The position numbers and the translations under genes were made by a program. A stretch of DNA of 64,000 bases from Ceratodon purpureus. Its lineage: Eukaryota > Streptophyta > Bryopsida > Pseudoditrichales > Ditrichaceae. Position 1 is the stretch's first letter. Every line of letters starts with the position of its first letter. Below are positions 1 to 10,869 of this stretch, piece by piece. The notes below the pieces were generated by a model, which was given only the letters and a program-made list of their open reading frames with translations, did no database searches and was not told where the DNA came from. The DNA lies in assembly GCA_014871385.1 (NCBI GenBank), contig CM026426.1, positions 36,209,918 to 36,273,917 on the forward strand, written 5' to 3'.

Positions 1-270
1 ACTAACGGGAGTATTGCAACGATATTAAAATTAGAATTAATTGGTGGCAATGATCAATTAGATGGCATAAGAGTGAAAGTAGACTAAAAAATAATATAGA
101 AGTCCAACTACAATTCCGATGAGGACAATTAAATTTCCTAAAAAAATATAACGACCGTATAAATTATACTACGATTTAACTAGGTATGACAAAGTTGGTT
201 GGCGTGTAGGCAAAAGGTTTAACATATGTAGGCAAAAAGTTTTGGATATGAAAGGCGTTTCAATTAAATC

Positions 271-340
271 TTAACCGCAACTTACCGCAACGCACCGCAA
301 CTTACCGCAACTTACCGCAACATACTGCAACTTACCGCAT
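271..340. repeat. 10-bp tandem repeat (CTTACCGCAA)n
   Basis: Seven consecutive 10-bp units of CTTACCGCAA, with variants TTAACCGCAA, CGCACCGCAA and CATACTGCAA. A simple minisatellite directly left of a poly-C stretch near 369-382. No coding function is seen. Confidence 0.9.
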
Positions 341-428
341 TGTGAGGTATCACTACCCCACCGCAGCCCCACCCCCCCCCCCCTTTCGTAACAATGAGGA
401 TAATGGGATTTGGGTTTAGAGAGCACGT

Positions 429-490
429 ATGCACATGTTTCTAATATGCACATGTTTCTTATATGCACATGTTTGTTATATGCACATGTA
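429..490. repeat. 17-bp tandem repeat
   Basis: Four copies of a 17-bp unit beginning ATGCACATGTTTCT, starting at 429, 446, 463 and 480. ATGCACAT is close to a palindrome, so small hairpins are possible. From here to about 840 the sequence is AT-rich and I see no gene in it. Confidence 0.85.
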
Positions 491-840
491 CGCAAAATCA
501 ACGTAATTACTATACTCATGTGTTGGTTGCATAAACAAATATTTAAAAAAGAGATTAGAGATTTTACAGGAATCTTGGAATGTAAATGCCGTAATTAGTA
601 AATGATTGTCACACGCTTTAATAACTTGTTATTTGGGCTTTTATAAAACGGATGCCAAAAAATTCCAATGTTTTCCTTATTCCATTTGTTTTTTATAATA
701 CATATTCTCACTCTGTTTGTAAATCACGTACAATTACATCCACATGTGGAATACTATACCAAATGGGACTTCCCACGATGCATGCTCTACGAAATAATGA
801 TATTTTTATTATTCGGAACAGGATAAAATAGACAAAATTG

Positions 841-1480
841 AGGGACCGCGGAGGGTGCACTCTAATACGGACGGAAGGGAAGTGAACTGTACGCAAACGG
901 GGACGAAGATTACAATGCAACCCGTCCGACCTGCAGCGGACATCCGGCAACGGGATCGGACGAGTAGCCTCCGAGATCATCCAATCAGTATAGGCGCCGG
1001 ACAGTGAGTCGGACAGTGCCATATCCGGGGTAGCGAAGAGTGCATGTCTGACACAGAAGTGAGGATGGCGCGAGGAGGGGAGTGCGAGGAGGGGAGTGCG
1101 AGGAGGGGGAGTGGGAGGGGCAAGACACAGAACACTAAAGGATCCACGGCGGACGAGGTCGGAGAGCCACCAAAAGGGGATATTAATCGTGGGCGGACAG
1201 AGGTCGCACATCTGTCGCGGAGCAGACCGATTCATGCGCGGACGGGTGACGAGGTTGTCGGACACGGCTCGGATAAGTACGGAATGGAGGTCTCCTCATA
1301 TCGTAGTATGAAGACTAGCCGAGCGTTCACTCTCGGATCCGAACAGTTGGGTCGTTCGCTTCGTCGCAACGTCGGTCCTCCTCGGATTCATCTGTGCTCA
1401 TGTCGTCATCAGACCGCGGACTTCTAGTGCTTAGCCGCAACTCATCGTCTCTGGTGATAACTAGCTTCTTCGTTGGACGG
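841..1480. repeat. CGGAC/GTCCG motif cluster, left side of the hAT region
   Basis: The short motif CGGAC or its complement GTCCG, often as TCGGACG or TCGGACAG, occurs many times in both orientations between the AT-rich left flank and the 3' end of the transposase gene. hAT transposases of the Ac type are known to bind multiple short subterminal motifs, so this cluster is a good candidate for a subterminal binding region. I could not find a matching terminal inverted repeat. Confidence 0.55.
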
Positions 1481-1542
1481 GATCCTTGAGGATCGCGTAT
1501 TCCATTTTCATCGAGTTCTGGTCTACCTTCGAAGTTGTCAGG

Positions 1543-4530
1543 TTAGTACGTGGCGAAACGCGACGCAGTCCCCTGGAACCTTTTCTTTCGCTTTACACCT
1601 CTTGTTGTTCGTTGGATAACACTTCCCCTTGCAGGACCACTGGACACTCTTTCCCCAGTCGTGCAACTAGATGCACGTGCCGCAGGGTCCCGGATCGACG
1701 TAGATGGAACCCCTCTCCGCACGGGCCGACTGCGTGAAGAAGACGCGGTCAGAACAACGGACTGGCTACCGTTGGTTACAGCAGATCCTACTGCTCGGCG
1801 TCTGCGACCCCGGCCGGAGGTCTGCTGCGGAAGGATGTGACCCCTACCAACAGGGGTGGAGAGCAGGGCAGAAGCTGGCTGTTGCTGGTTTACAGCCATA
1901 CTTCCGGACGTACTAGCAAGGCTTCGAGTTATGGGACGGCGTATTTCCTCAGACGGGGTCTGAACTTCCTGGTCGGCCATCCTCCTTCTCAAATCTTCCT
2001 CCGTCATTTCATCTCTCCGGCGATTGATAGGTGGTAAATCCTCCTGAAAAACTGTTCGAATCTCTCCCTCCATGTTCGCCAGGTTCTCGTCGAAATCCCT
2101 CTGGCCGAATGACAAAGAATCACTCCAAGGCTGCGAGAAGTCCGCGTCGACGATAGGTATCCTCCGGGCCGGACTACCATCTCCTCTGTCCGACTGTATT
2201 TCTGCTTCGTTGATCGGACTCTGAGCTCGACGCTCACCTCCTGCATACGCCTGCCGTCCGACGCGACTATCCTGGCGGAGGATATCTTCAACCGCATCTC
2301 GGCGATGTCCTGCGTCGAACATATTGTGGAAGAGCTCGGCAATCCGGACATCGCCACCGTCGTCACCGTCAGATCCTGCGTCGTCCGATCCAGATTCCTC
2401 AAAGTCGCTCTCGGGCGGATCGTTGTCCGCAAGTCCGACACCCCCCATGCCCAATCCGCCCTGTCCGACACCATCCATGCGGGCATCGTCCGCCACATCG
2501 TCCGCTACATGGTCTCCTCCCCGTCCGACGTCTTCCTCCTCGTCGTCCTCGTCCGGATCCTCGCCATCGAGGTCATCGTCGGAATGAACCTCCTCTAAGC
2601 CATACCACTGTGCCGGACGCGGGGCCCGGCGGTGACGAACGAGTCTACTGTTCGTGTAGATATACACGAGGTCCTCCGCTCGTACATGTTTCAATCTATT
2701 GCGCACCTTGCTGTGCACGTAAGAGTACATGCTCCAGTTGCGCTCACACGCAGACACGGAGCAAACCTGTCCAAGTATACGTCTAGCTATTGTTTGGAGA
2801 GCCCGGGCTCCACCTCCCATTGCGTCCCACCATTCGTGGATAGCAGTGCCGTGCGCCTGGGGATCGGTTGAATCAGCAAATGCCTCCCGATTCTCGAGGA
2901 AATCCTGATACTGGACAAGAATCTGGACGTAATTCTCCTCGTTAGAGGATAACTTGCGAAAAACCCGGTTTAAAATGATCCTCGACTCCTCGTGGTTATG
3001 AAGTGGCGCCCATCCACGTAGGGTCGGGTTGAGCATCGCACCTGCCCAATGAAGATCTGTCAACATCATAGCCCATCTGTGGTCGAATGCGACCTTGGCG
3101 TCTGCTGCCAGGTCCGCGTTCAATCTAAACGGATGGGAGGAAAAATTGCGGACGTGGTTCTTCAAATCGTACATCGCCCTCCAAGCTAGGCCCATTGCAG
3201 GTGCCTTCCCATCAAAAAGGCGTAATGCCTTCACCACTGGGATGACCATGTATAAGAAGTTATGGCACGTGTTCCAGAAACCGTCCGCACGCACGTACTT
3301 CCGAAATAGGCGGACCCTCTTCCCTGCTGAGCTGTTCACATCACGATAGGTTGCTAAAATACCTGCAAACGCCGGATCGATGACCATTCTCTCAAATGCA
3401 TTCCGAAGTTCCACAAGACGCTCGATCATAATGAAATTCGTCGCGAACCGCGTCTCAACGGGCAAACGGATGGTCAGATTGGGACACATCCTGCGAAACA
3501 AAGCCATTGATGAATGATGATTTCTAACCCATAGACAAATAAGTCTCGCCTTTCTGACTATGTGCTTCACCCAATCCTGCTTCCCCCAATCTTCGAGCAA
3601 CAGATCCAAGCAATGTGCGGCACACCCTTGAACATAAATGTGAGGATATCGTGTCTCGAGCATCCGACTGGATCCAAGCATGTTCGGAGCATTGTCAGTG
3701 CAAACTTGGACCACATGTTGCGGTCCGGCCCGTTCCACAAACGGACGGATCTGAGAAGCGATGTAATCGCTATCTTTGTAGTGTCCCGTCGTGTCTATGG
3801 TTCCAAGGAAAACGTCGCCCCTGGTCCCACTCTGGATAACATTCAGAAGAGGACGACTCTGGACGTTGTCCCAACCGTCTGCACATATCGTAACACCGTA
3901 TTTCTCTGTGGAATTGCCCGTGAGTTCCCTTACTTGTCTCACCATTTCCGCCTTTCTCGCGCTCAACAGTTTTGTGCGAATAGCATTCATCGATGGCGGC
4001 AGGTATGCCGGGAAGCGGGCTCGCACTGTTTCCCGAACGGCGTTAATGAAGGCAGGATGCTTAATAACGTTGAATGGGATATTGGCTTCGTAGAATGCCG
4101 TCGCCCACACTTTATCTAATCGAAGCTTCGTGGAAGCATTGAATCCTCGCACAAGATTCACTTGACGCATTTCCCTGGGTGGAGAACCCTGGGGTGCCAT
4201 ATCGGGCTCCTGCATAGCTGGCCCATCATTCGCGCCCGCCCCCTCGTTATCGGGAGCTTGAGGTATTACCGGATCTGGGACCCCGTCACCTCCCAAGCCA
4301 ATGTCATGAACATCATCGGGCTCTCTTCTAGGAACTTCACCTCCGCAGTCTACGAACAACCTCCTCACCCGCGCACTCAGCAACCTGCAAACTTGTATAC
4401 CGTAGTTACCTGGACCACCTAAAGGTCTGTATCCAAAGTGGGCGAACATTCTATCCCGACGGTACACAATAGTCACATTACAAATTCTACACCTAACCTG
4501 TCTCTGAGGCCTCGCACCCACCACGCCCAA
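1543..4530 (-). CDS. hAT-superfamily transposase (DUF659 type) with long acidic tail
   Basis: Intact 995-residue frame for a cut-and-paste hAT transposase acting in the nucleus. Residues about 14-31 hold a possible BED-like zinc finger (CRIC followed by H31). A DUF659-like catalytic core follows: ADGW with D218, then VVQVCTDNAPN with D279, then CAAHCLDLLLEDWGK at about 303-317; this matches the RNase-H-like fold of plant hAT proteins. The C-terminal hAT dimerisation segment is at about 565-630 (WWDAMGG, VSACERNWS, KVRNRLKHVRAEDLVYIYTN). Residues about 645-995 form an unusually long, low-complexity tail, first Asp/Glu-rich, then Ser/Arg-rich and basic. No stop or frameshift is present, unlike the giant-element genes further right. 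CGGAC motif clusters lie on both sides. The first Met is taken because an open upstream extension is not evident. Confidence 0.9.
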   Translation of the reverse strand: MGVVGARPQRQVRCRICNVTIVYRRDRMFAHFGYRPLGGPGNYGIQVCRLLSARVRRLFVDCGGEVPRREPDDVHDIGLGGDGVPDPVIPQAPDNEGAGANDGPAMQEPDMAPQGSPPREMRQVNLVRGFNASTKLRLDKVWATAFYEANIPFNVIKHPAFINAVRETVRARFPAYLPPSMNAIRTKLLSARKAEMVRQVRELTGNSTEKYGVTICADGWDNVQSRPLLNVIQSGTRGDVFLGTIDTTGHYKDSDYIASQIRPFVERAGPQHVVQVCTDNAPNMLGSSRMLETRYPHIYVQGCAAHCLDLLLEDWGKQDWVKHIVRKARLICLWVRNHHSSMALFRRMCPNLTIRLPVETRFATNFIMIERLVELRNAFERMVIDPAFAGILATYRDVNSSAGKRVRLFRKYVRADGFWNTCHNFLYMVIPVVKALRLFDGKAPAMGLAWRAMYDLKNHVRNFSSHPFRLNADLAADAKVAFDHRWAMMLTDLHWAGAMLNPTLRGWAPLHNHEESRIILNRVFRKLSSNEENYVQILVQYQDFLENREAFADSTDPQAHGTAIHEWWDAMGGGARALQTIARRILGQVCSVSACERNWSMYSYVHSKVRNRLKHVRAEDLVYIYTNSRLVRHRRAPRPAQWYGLEEVHSDDDLDGEDPDEDDEEEDVGRGGDHVADDVADDARMDGVGQGGLGMGGVGLADNDPPESDFEESGSDDAGSDGDDGGDVRIAELFHNMFDAGHRRDAVEDILRQDSRVGRQAYAGGERRAQSPINEAEIQSDRGDGSPARRIPIVDADFSQPWSDSLSFGQRDFDENLANMEGEIRTVFQEDLPPINRRRDEMTEEDLRRRMADQEVQTPSEEIRRPITRSLASTSGSMAVNQQQPASALLSTPVGRGHILPQQTSGRGRRRRAVGSAVTNGSQSVVLTASSSRSRPVRRGVPSTSIRDPAARASSCTTGERVSSGPARGSVIQRTTRGVKRKKRFQGTASRFATY

Positions 4531-4689
4531 GTCTTGCCACCACTGATCCTAGGCATCTACTCTTCGCGGCATGCCTGCGACAGAAAGCAAGAATCTGGAG
4601 GGTGAACGCACTTTTTAAGGCGAGATGGACCTATTACAGAAATTGCGCCCGACAACGCACTTCTAGCGTCGTTGAACGAGGGTGGAGGG

Positions 4690-5570
4690 ATGGCCTTGCC
4701 CTGATTATGTTCCAGATCTCCGATGGAGTTCGGACGGTCCGTTCCAGTGGGCTATGCTTGACCCCTTGAGCACACTTGGGTCTCATGCAGAGGAACCTCA
4801 GTCGAGACCCCAGAGTCCTGAGACACGCAGTGCAAAGAAGGGAGAACAGATCGTGGTGAGTCGCATCTTTTATGGCACTCCCCGAGCGTGTCCGGGACCA
4901 GGAAGCGGAACATCGCGGAGTTGTTCCGGGTGTTGCGGACGAGGTCGGACGAGAGCGGGATCGATGGCGGTCCAGTAACCAGATTCGATTTTGGTCCGCG
5001 TTGTAGGAAAAAGATGGTCAGGATCTGCATATTATGGCAGTCGTGTGCTGACATCGGGGAGGTGGTTCGCACTCCGTGAGATTGGCCCGTGTACGGAGAT
5101 GGATGAACCACGGACGGGCGGACTACCTGAAATCCGATCGTTTTGCGGAATGTGGTAACTCCGCAATCGGACATGGACGAGGTCCCCCGACGGATTAGAG
5201 GCTCGGACGTGGTCCGCCGATCGAAACGTGCGCGTTCTGGAATCGGTCGGACGCGACCTCGCGGCAGTACTGCGGCGAAGGCGGACATAGTTGATTACAG
5301 GAACGATTAAACAATATCGCGTCGTTCTTCTAGAGCATAGGTCAGGGGTCGGAACTTTGCGAAGCGGAATCCGACTTCGAAAGGCGGATTGTGTCTGGAC
5401 AGTGAAAACGGCGCCGGATAATACGAACCCCGCGCATCCGCCCTTTGGCAGGAGATTGTGCCGGTCCGGTATAGCGCGGATGGTGATCCGGTACGGTCGG
5501 ATAGGGGCAGCAGGCAACGGACGTTCGGATTCAATCCGAGGCAGCGTCGTCCGGCAAAGGGCGAATGGCG
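4690..5570. promoter_or_regulatory. CGGAC/GTCCG-rich divergent promoter region
   Basis: About 1 kb between the 5' end of the leftward transposase and the rightward gene at 5685, again packed with CGGAC and GTCCG motifs. Some are paired into small palindromes, for example CGGACGGTCCG near 4731 and CGGACGTGGTCCG near 5204. Its position suggests a shared divergent promoter with binding sites for an element-encoded protein. This is inference from position and repetition only. Confidence 0.45.
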
Positions 5571-5684
5571 GACTATAGTGCGCGAGGTATGCCATGATAT
5601 ATAAACGGGAAGTGCGATAACACAGGTCCCTTTTGATGCAGTTAGCCCGCAAGTTATTGTGGACGAGTCCTCTCCAGTTACAAG

Positions 5685-6143
5685 ATGGATCCTTGTGACA
5701 TAACTAGTCTAGAGGATGAGGTATTAGAGTTCTTGCTCTCTTGGAATCCCGAGAGGAACGAAGTCGTTGGGGACAGTGATAAGGAAACTGCTCCAGGAGC
5801 GGGCAGTGGAGACAAGGACATCGGCGTAGACAAGGTACAAGTATTGGGGAGAGGTCTATGCATTCCAGGTAACGAGGGATGCAAGTGGAAGGACAACAAC
5901 GAGTACGGGAAGCCCGGAGGAAGTAGTAATGGGAGGTCATCCCCAGCACTGGGAAGGAAGCATTCCACCGCTGCTACGACCGCGATAGGTCCGATACGAA
6001 GAAACTCGCGGGGGAGACCAGCCGCATCCGTAGAGACCGAAACTTCAAAGCCTAAGACTTACGTCGAGGAACTGGAGGCGATTTGGCCATCCAAGTACCA
6101 GAAACTTAAGAATGACATCGAACAAGCTAGGAAATCTAGGTAG
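5685..6143 (+). CDS. Unknown protein, 152 aa, hAT-region cargo
   Basis: An intact short frame following the CGGAC-rich divergent region. I do not recognise a family. The N-terminus (MDPCDITSLEDEVLEFLLSW) is acidic and probably helical. The middle is Gly/Ser/Lys-rich and looks disordered, and the end (YVEELEAIWPSKYQKLKNDI) could form a helix or short coil. Codon use is GC-rich like the transposase opposite it, which supports a common origin in the same element. A 3' exon cannot be excluded. Function is not inferred. Confidence 0.45.
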   Translation: MDPCDITSLEDEVLEFLLSWNPERNEVVGDSDKETAPGAGSGDKDIGVDKVQVLGRGLCIPGNEGCKWKDNNEYGKPGGSSNGRSSPALGRKHSTAATTAIGPIRRNSRGRPAASVETETSKPKTYVEELEAIWPSKYQKLKNDIEQARKSR

Positions 6144-6519
6144 TTACGAAGTAAATAGTGTCCGGTTAAATACGGAGAATCTCCGTTATCGACGCAATGC
6201 ATTAGCAATTAGACAAGAGGTTGGAAGATGCATGTCTGCTTAGAAACTGCACTGGATGGATATTTCCGAAACAGAAAGGAGATATCAAACTACGGGGGAC
6301 GTTCGGAATAGCTCCATCATTATAAAACATAAATATACTCTGATCATCGGAAGATCAGCATAATAATAAACGGGGAATAAATATTATAGTAAGGCCGAAA
6401 ATTTACGAAAATTCTCGTCCCATATACAAAATAGTCAGAGAAAGAGAAGGCCAGAGTTAAGCATTCTAAGATTGGTAGTGAGCAGAATCATTAACAGCTG
6501 CAACACTCGTCTATTAAAA

Positions 6520-7359
6520 TCAAGCGTTTTCCCAAAAACTCTGCTGAAAACCCTCCTGTTTGTTCACAATATCCGACATCTCACCGAGATAAGGCATCGT
6601 TCTCCAGCAATACCGTTGGAACTCGTAGTCCGTCATTTCGCGAGTCTCGTCACTTTCATGCTCGGAGTGGTCTTCCTCCTCGTCCACCTTACGCTTCTTA
6701 GCATCACCGGAGGATCCGCGTGTCGCATTAGGGGATTCTGCATCCGCCCTTATGGATCTACGAGATTCCAACGCTGCGCCTCCCACTTCCATATGCAATG
6801 AAACCTGGCCAAGTCCCCTGATTCTATCCCGGCGGAGTGGCGTTGTCCTCGTCCGACTTCCAGCCCTCCACCATCGGGCATGCGCGCATGCACACCCCTC
6901 ACGCACTCGATCGCTCGATGGACCCCCAGTCCGTGTCCGCACGATCTTCCGACCCTCCTCGTCCCCCCGGACCCTACTTTGCACCACCCGTTCCGCTGGA
7001 ATGCGCACGCGCATCGGATGCATGATGCCTGTGCAATTCGCCACGGATTAGAACTGCAACACTGCGACTGGGTCCCAGTTCGACGCCCACAGACGGGTCT
7101 CCATGAGGGGCACGGCGGAGAAGTCGGGACACAAGAGGCCATACTCTTCCTGAAACGCGTCGACGGATTCGAGCCAAGTCCGTAGACATTCCTTGGATCT
7201 CGGCACATCTTTCGCATGTTGAAACTCCCCTCCCCTTCTCCTCGCTGCATCAACCCACACTGGCAAATCCGCGGATTCGTAGTCCGATCGGAGAAACTCG
7301 CTTAGGCACCGGCTACTCCCTTCCATACAAGATGGAGGGCACTCGCGCGAGCAAGCCAT
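6520..7359 (-). pseudogene. Accessory 'CWR-MPYLG' family gene, one in-frame stop
   Basis: A single frame of 280 codons is interrupted only by TAA at 7048-7050. The N-terminal half has LRTWLESV, a proline-rich link and WDPVAVLQF, followed after the stop by NCTGIMHP. This lines up with WF-V, EWFWSIAHTIELLEI and GIAFP in the protein at 60092, and with the one at 35086-34748. The C-terminal half is basic and low-complexity, then acidic (KKRKVDEEEDHSEHESDE, an NLS-like run), and ends in YCWRTMPYLG near the terminus, matching CWRAMPYLG at about 60800. No known domain is recognised. Finding a relative inside both the hAT region and the giant elements is notable. Confidence 0.5.
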
Positions 7360-8050
7360 CGGGCACAGCTCGAAATGAGTTGAGGTTGGTGCAGGTCAAC
7401 GCGCGGAGAATAGACAACGCTACACCACGGAGGAAGAACGTTTTCCGCAATGGTGCTGCATTACCAACGGCGCTCAACACATACAAGAAGGGAGGCGATG
7501 ATCATCATAGTTCCAAATGGGCATTTAATTTTCCCTCTCAGTTGCAATAAAACTTATAATCCACCTAGATTTGGGATTATGAAATCAATCCCAAGTTGCG
7601 AACAGACGTACACGCAGTTATAACAGGGCCGACGGTATAATCATAAAACGTAACACGCTCGATATGTCTAGGGAGTATGATATCATTCATAATACACCCT
7701 ATCACACGAGTATCACTCGAGAACAGAATTGATAGACGGCCCCGGACATGTAATGGCATCATGAACTTATTAGTGACCACGCATGTACAAGTATGATTAC
7801 AGTATCATCAATGATTTAACAATTAAAGTTTCATGATTCCAATACTTACGGATTCAATATCATGATAAACCAGCCTTATTCGGCTGCAATGCAGTGTCCG
7901 ACCCGTTGTCCGACAGGCGCCGGACAATGGTCGACACCAATCCGACCATCGCAGACCTGCAACTACGCTAAACCCTAAGCATTGCAGATCTTGATGTACT
8001 AAACTGCGATGTTTGGTACCCTACACCTTAGTGTTTCAACGAACAATATC
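7360..8050. other. No gene seen
   Basis: Noncoding stretch between the accessory gene and the F-box-like gene. It is AT-rich from about 7550 to 7870, then GTCCG motifs begin at about 7890. I see no conserved structure besides these motifs. Confidence 0.5.
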
Positions 8051-9000
8051 CTAGGATTCGTCTTCAGAATCCATAAAAGGCCGCAGGTTGAATGCAAATC
8101 GGCTCTGGTACCAACGTGGCTGAATATCCACAAAGTTCCTCCACCCCCTGCAAACACAACGGAGGAGTGTGCATGTTCTGTAGTTCTCGATGTCGTCGTC
8201 CTCGACCATCAACATCTTCCAGATGATGCCCTCCGAGACGTCTCCCGGGATGGCAGGTAAGAAACTCGGCCTGACTCTCGTCCCCATCTCCACGATCGCC
8301 AAATACTCTTCATCGTCGCTAAAGTCAGAATCGTTCCTAAACTGGGCTAGCCCGAACAAGGCGATAGGACTCCCTGGAATCCCAGCACTGTGAGCCATCG
8401 CTGAAATGCAGTCAAAGTGTCACGTTTCAACGAGCCGTTACCGAAGTGGAAAATAATGCACCGATTCCTAGAACGACCATGAAGATAAAGCAGGCGTAGC
8501 ATAGAACGCCAGTCCATTTGATGGGAGTCCACCGGGATATGTTGCCGGACATCCGAATTCGATATGCGTCGGACCCAAACTCAGGTCGGAACTTGGCCGT
8601 CGAAGGTACAATGTCGGGATAGTGGCCGAACCAGGGTCCGACCACGAGGAGGACAGTAGAATGTGGCGGACTTCGTCGGAGCCGACAGCAATCGGATGGC
8701 GGATAAGCGCCTTGAGGGATGCCGGAATGCGGACGAGATCACGAAGACCCGTCGGACGACGGGGCATCGATCCGGCGGAAAGCGGATGTCGGATCGGACA
8801 TTGGATTGGGTATCGGATCGTACAGGGTGGCGCGGACGAAGCGGACTGGTACTGGGGCCCACCAGTATCAGACCACCTTTATCGCAGACGTGGACATCGG
8901 CTGTCCGAGGTGTCGCCGGGGCGGAAATGTAAAAGTGAAAATGTTGCCGTAAATATTTGGGCCGTCGCGATAAAGACCGAATGGGACGTCCGGTCGTGAC
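7890..9000. repeat. CGGAC/GTCCG motif cluster, right side of the hAT region
   Basis: Third cluster of CGGAC/GTCCG motifs, especially dense at 7895-7950 and 8530-8860. It mirrors the cluster at 841-1480 and probably marks the right subterminal zone. Just beyond it, AAAACCCTG ends near 9069, which resembles a hAT right end (reverse complement CAGGGTTTT). I found no matching left end, so the element borders are not called. Confidence 0.5.
8051..8398 (-). CDS. F-box-like protein fragment, 115 aa
   Basis: Residues about 48-95 contain LPAIPGDVSEGIIWKMLM and then TLLRCVCRGWRNFVDI, the spacing and residues of an F-box (Leu/Ile-Pro start, later LR-VCR-WR). F-box proteins recruit targets to SCF ubiquitin ligases through SKP1. 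Here only the F-box plus an acidic N-terminus and a short tail (RWYQSRFAF) are present; no Kelch or LRR repeats are seen, so it may be an exon or a captured fragment. It lies inside the right CGGAC cluster, so it may be hAT cargo. Confidence 0.45.
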   Translation of the reverse strand: MAHSAGIPGSPIALFGLAQFRNDSDFSDDEEYLAIVEMGTRVRPSFLPAIPGDVSEGIIWKMLMVEDDDIENYRTCTLLRCVCRGWRNFVDIQPRWYQSRFAFNLRPFMDSEDES

Positions 9001-9201
9001 TGTACACCGTCGTGACGTCCCGACATTGTGACGCGAGAGGGGCACGTCGCGACGGAATAGAAAACCCTGCCTCCTCCGCTTGGCTGGAGCAGGGTTACCA
9101 TCCCCTACAGGTATTACATGTACCACTTCCAAGATGCCGTTCAATGCCTCGATCTTCCTACGAATCGTGCAATTGTCTTCAACATTCCAAAATTCAAAAG
9201 G

Positions 9202-9351
9202 CTAGTCCAAAACCTTTGCAAAATCTAGCCTCTCCAGTAACGATGCATACGATCGACTGTCCCCATCCTTCACCTTCTTGAAATATTCTGCATCTGCATC
9301 CTTGTCTTCCTTCGTCCAGAGCTTGATGTGTCTCTCCCTCGGCGCAGCCAT
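9202..9351 (-). CDS. Short hypothetical ORF, 49 aa
   Basis: ATG at 9351-9349, stop TAG at 9204-9202. The protein begins MAAPRERHIKLWTKEDKDAD and continues through YFKKVKDGD, with strongly charged, gene-like composition. It could be a small gene or a first exon with the splice site lost. I do not recognise the family. A GC-rich hairpin (AACCCTGC/GCAGGGTT arms) lies just to its left at 9064-9098. Confidence 0.3.
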   Translation of the reverse strand: MAAPRERHIKLWTKEDKDADAEYFKKVKDGDSRSYASLLERLDFAKVLD

Positions 9352-9699
9352 CAACCCACAAAAAAATCTAGGGTACAAGGATTACGAGAACCTTAAACTT
9401 GAACCTCCAAGACCTCGACACCATCCTGATCCCAAGGAGGTCTGAAAACCCGATACGCACACCTAAACCCCAAAGTCTAGAACGTTGTGCTTGTTGTTCC
9501 GCAAAAGAAAAGAAATCAACCAACCTAAGCCTTACCGAAAGAAACCACAACCACAAGAAAAACAAACGTACAAGAAATCAAATCTGCCATTGCAAGGTGC
9601 AGGAAACCCTGGAGAGGCAAACTGTCTCGGTGCAAAATTCCCCCTTTTTCTTATTCATCCATAATTTTTCGACTGTTACATTCATCTAAGCAAGTGTGA

Positions 9700-10780
9700 A
9701 CAATACAATAATTGCCTCTATAAGAATTTGTTTTATTATTTATTTATCCTATAGGGTATTTTAGAAGAAAAAAAATGAAAATATGACACTTTATTTACCA
9801 GCCTATCTTATTTATAATCAAGTATCTCTTGATTTTTACACCATATATGACCTCCAAGTTTTTTCTAATTTTTTGACATCATGAATTAATACCTCCCTAT
9901 ATTATGCGGCACGTTGTTTGCTAAAAAATTCTAAGTGACCCCACCGAATTGTATGCTTAAGTGGGAAGAGCTGAAAAGGTCCAAAAGGAAGGACTAAGGA
10001 GAAATGGTTAAGGCTCCGGTTAACATCGCTGCTTTTGTCTTGAAGCATATATGCAATGGCGTATCGTCAAAGTCATTATCCTTGTCGGAATCGTTCCACT
10101 AAAGTGGAACCCTTCTCATTTCTCGCTCGTTGGAATCATTATAGTATGGCCAGCCGTGACCTGGGATTTTTAAAACACCTCTAGGTATAGATGCCTCTTG
10201 AGGAAATTCCTTGATGCCTTTTGTGCGGTCTATCGTCCTCCAGTCCACTGCATTATGAAGCAGGAACTTGGCATATACCATTTTGCAATCACACAAGAGA
10301 ACCTCATTTCAATTGTTGATCGGTTCCTTGTATGGAAACTTGTACACCTCCAAACACCGTTGACCAAATTCAGGGCTCAAACACCACTTCATGTTCGCCT
10401 TATTTGTACTATGCTTTGCTTTATGAAGATGTAGCGGGAATTTCTTGCCAATGTGGCACCATTCAATGAACTCCTCACAAGTAGAGTAAGTCCATGGTTT
10501 GGATGCACCTTCCTACCTTCGAAATGCAAGCTTTGCAGGATTCATTAGGACATGAATCCTCTTCTAATGTATGTTCCCGTGCCTCTCCTGCTGTGCATCC
10601 TTTTCTCGCTTCCTGACCTCGGCCCATGTCATCGCATTATGTATATGCCAATTCATTTGAGCTCAAACTAGATCGTTGTTGAAAGTCCTCAAATTGGGCG
10701 GCAATGACTAATCTACTATAACCTCCAATACCTTAATCACATTTACAATTTATAAACATTTACAAGATTATCAGAGTTAC
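9700..10780. other. No gene recognised
   Basis: AT-rich to 9950, then mixed sequence. I see no protein family, RNA gene or clear repeat. Very short reading frames here are not convincing. Confidence 0.5.
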
Positions 10781-10869
10781 CACCTCACTACTACAAAAAT
10801 ATAAAAAGAAAGCGTGAAGACGTGTGAATGTGCTAATTTGCACCTGAGTACCAAAAAATCAACTATTCG

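Noticed and set aside
2324..2587. Plus-strand Ser/Pro-rich frames opposite the hAT gene
   Set aside because: Shadows of the acidic tail of the transposase.
841..9069. Exact borders for the hAT element
   Set aside because: No inverted repeat pair with 8-bp duplication could be matched by eye; AAAACCCTG at 9069 has no left partner.
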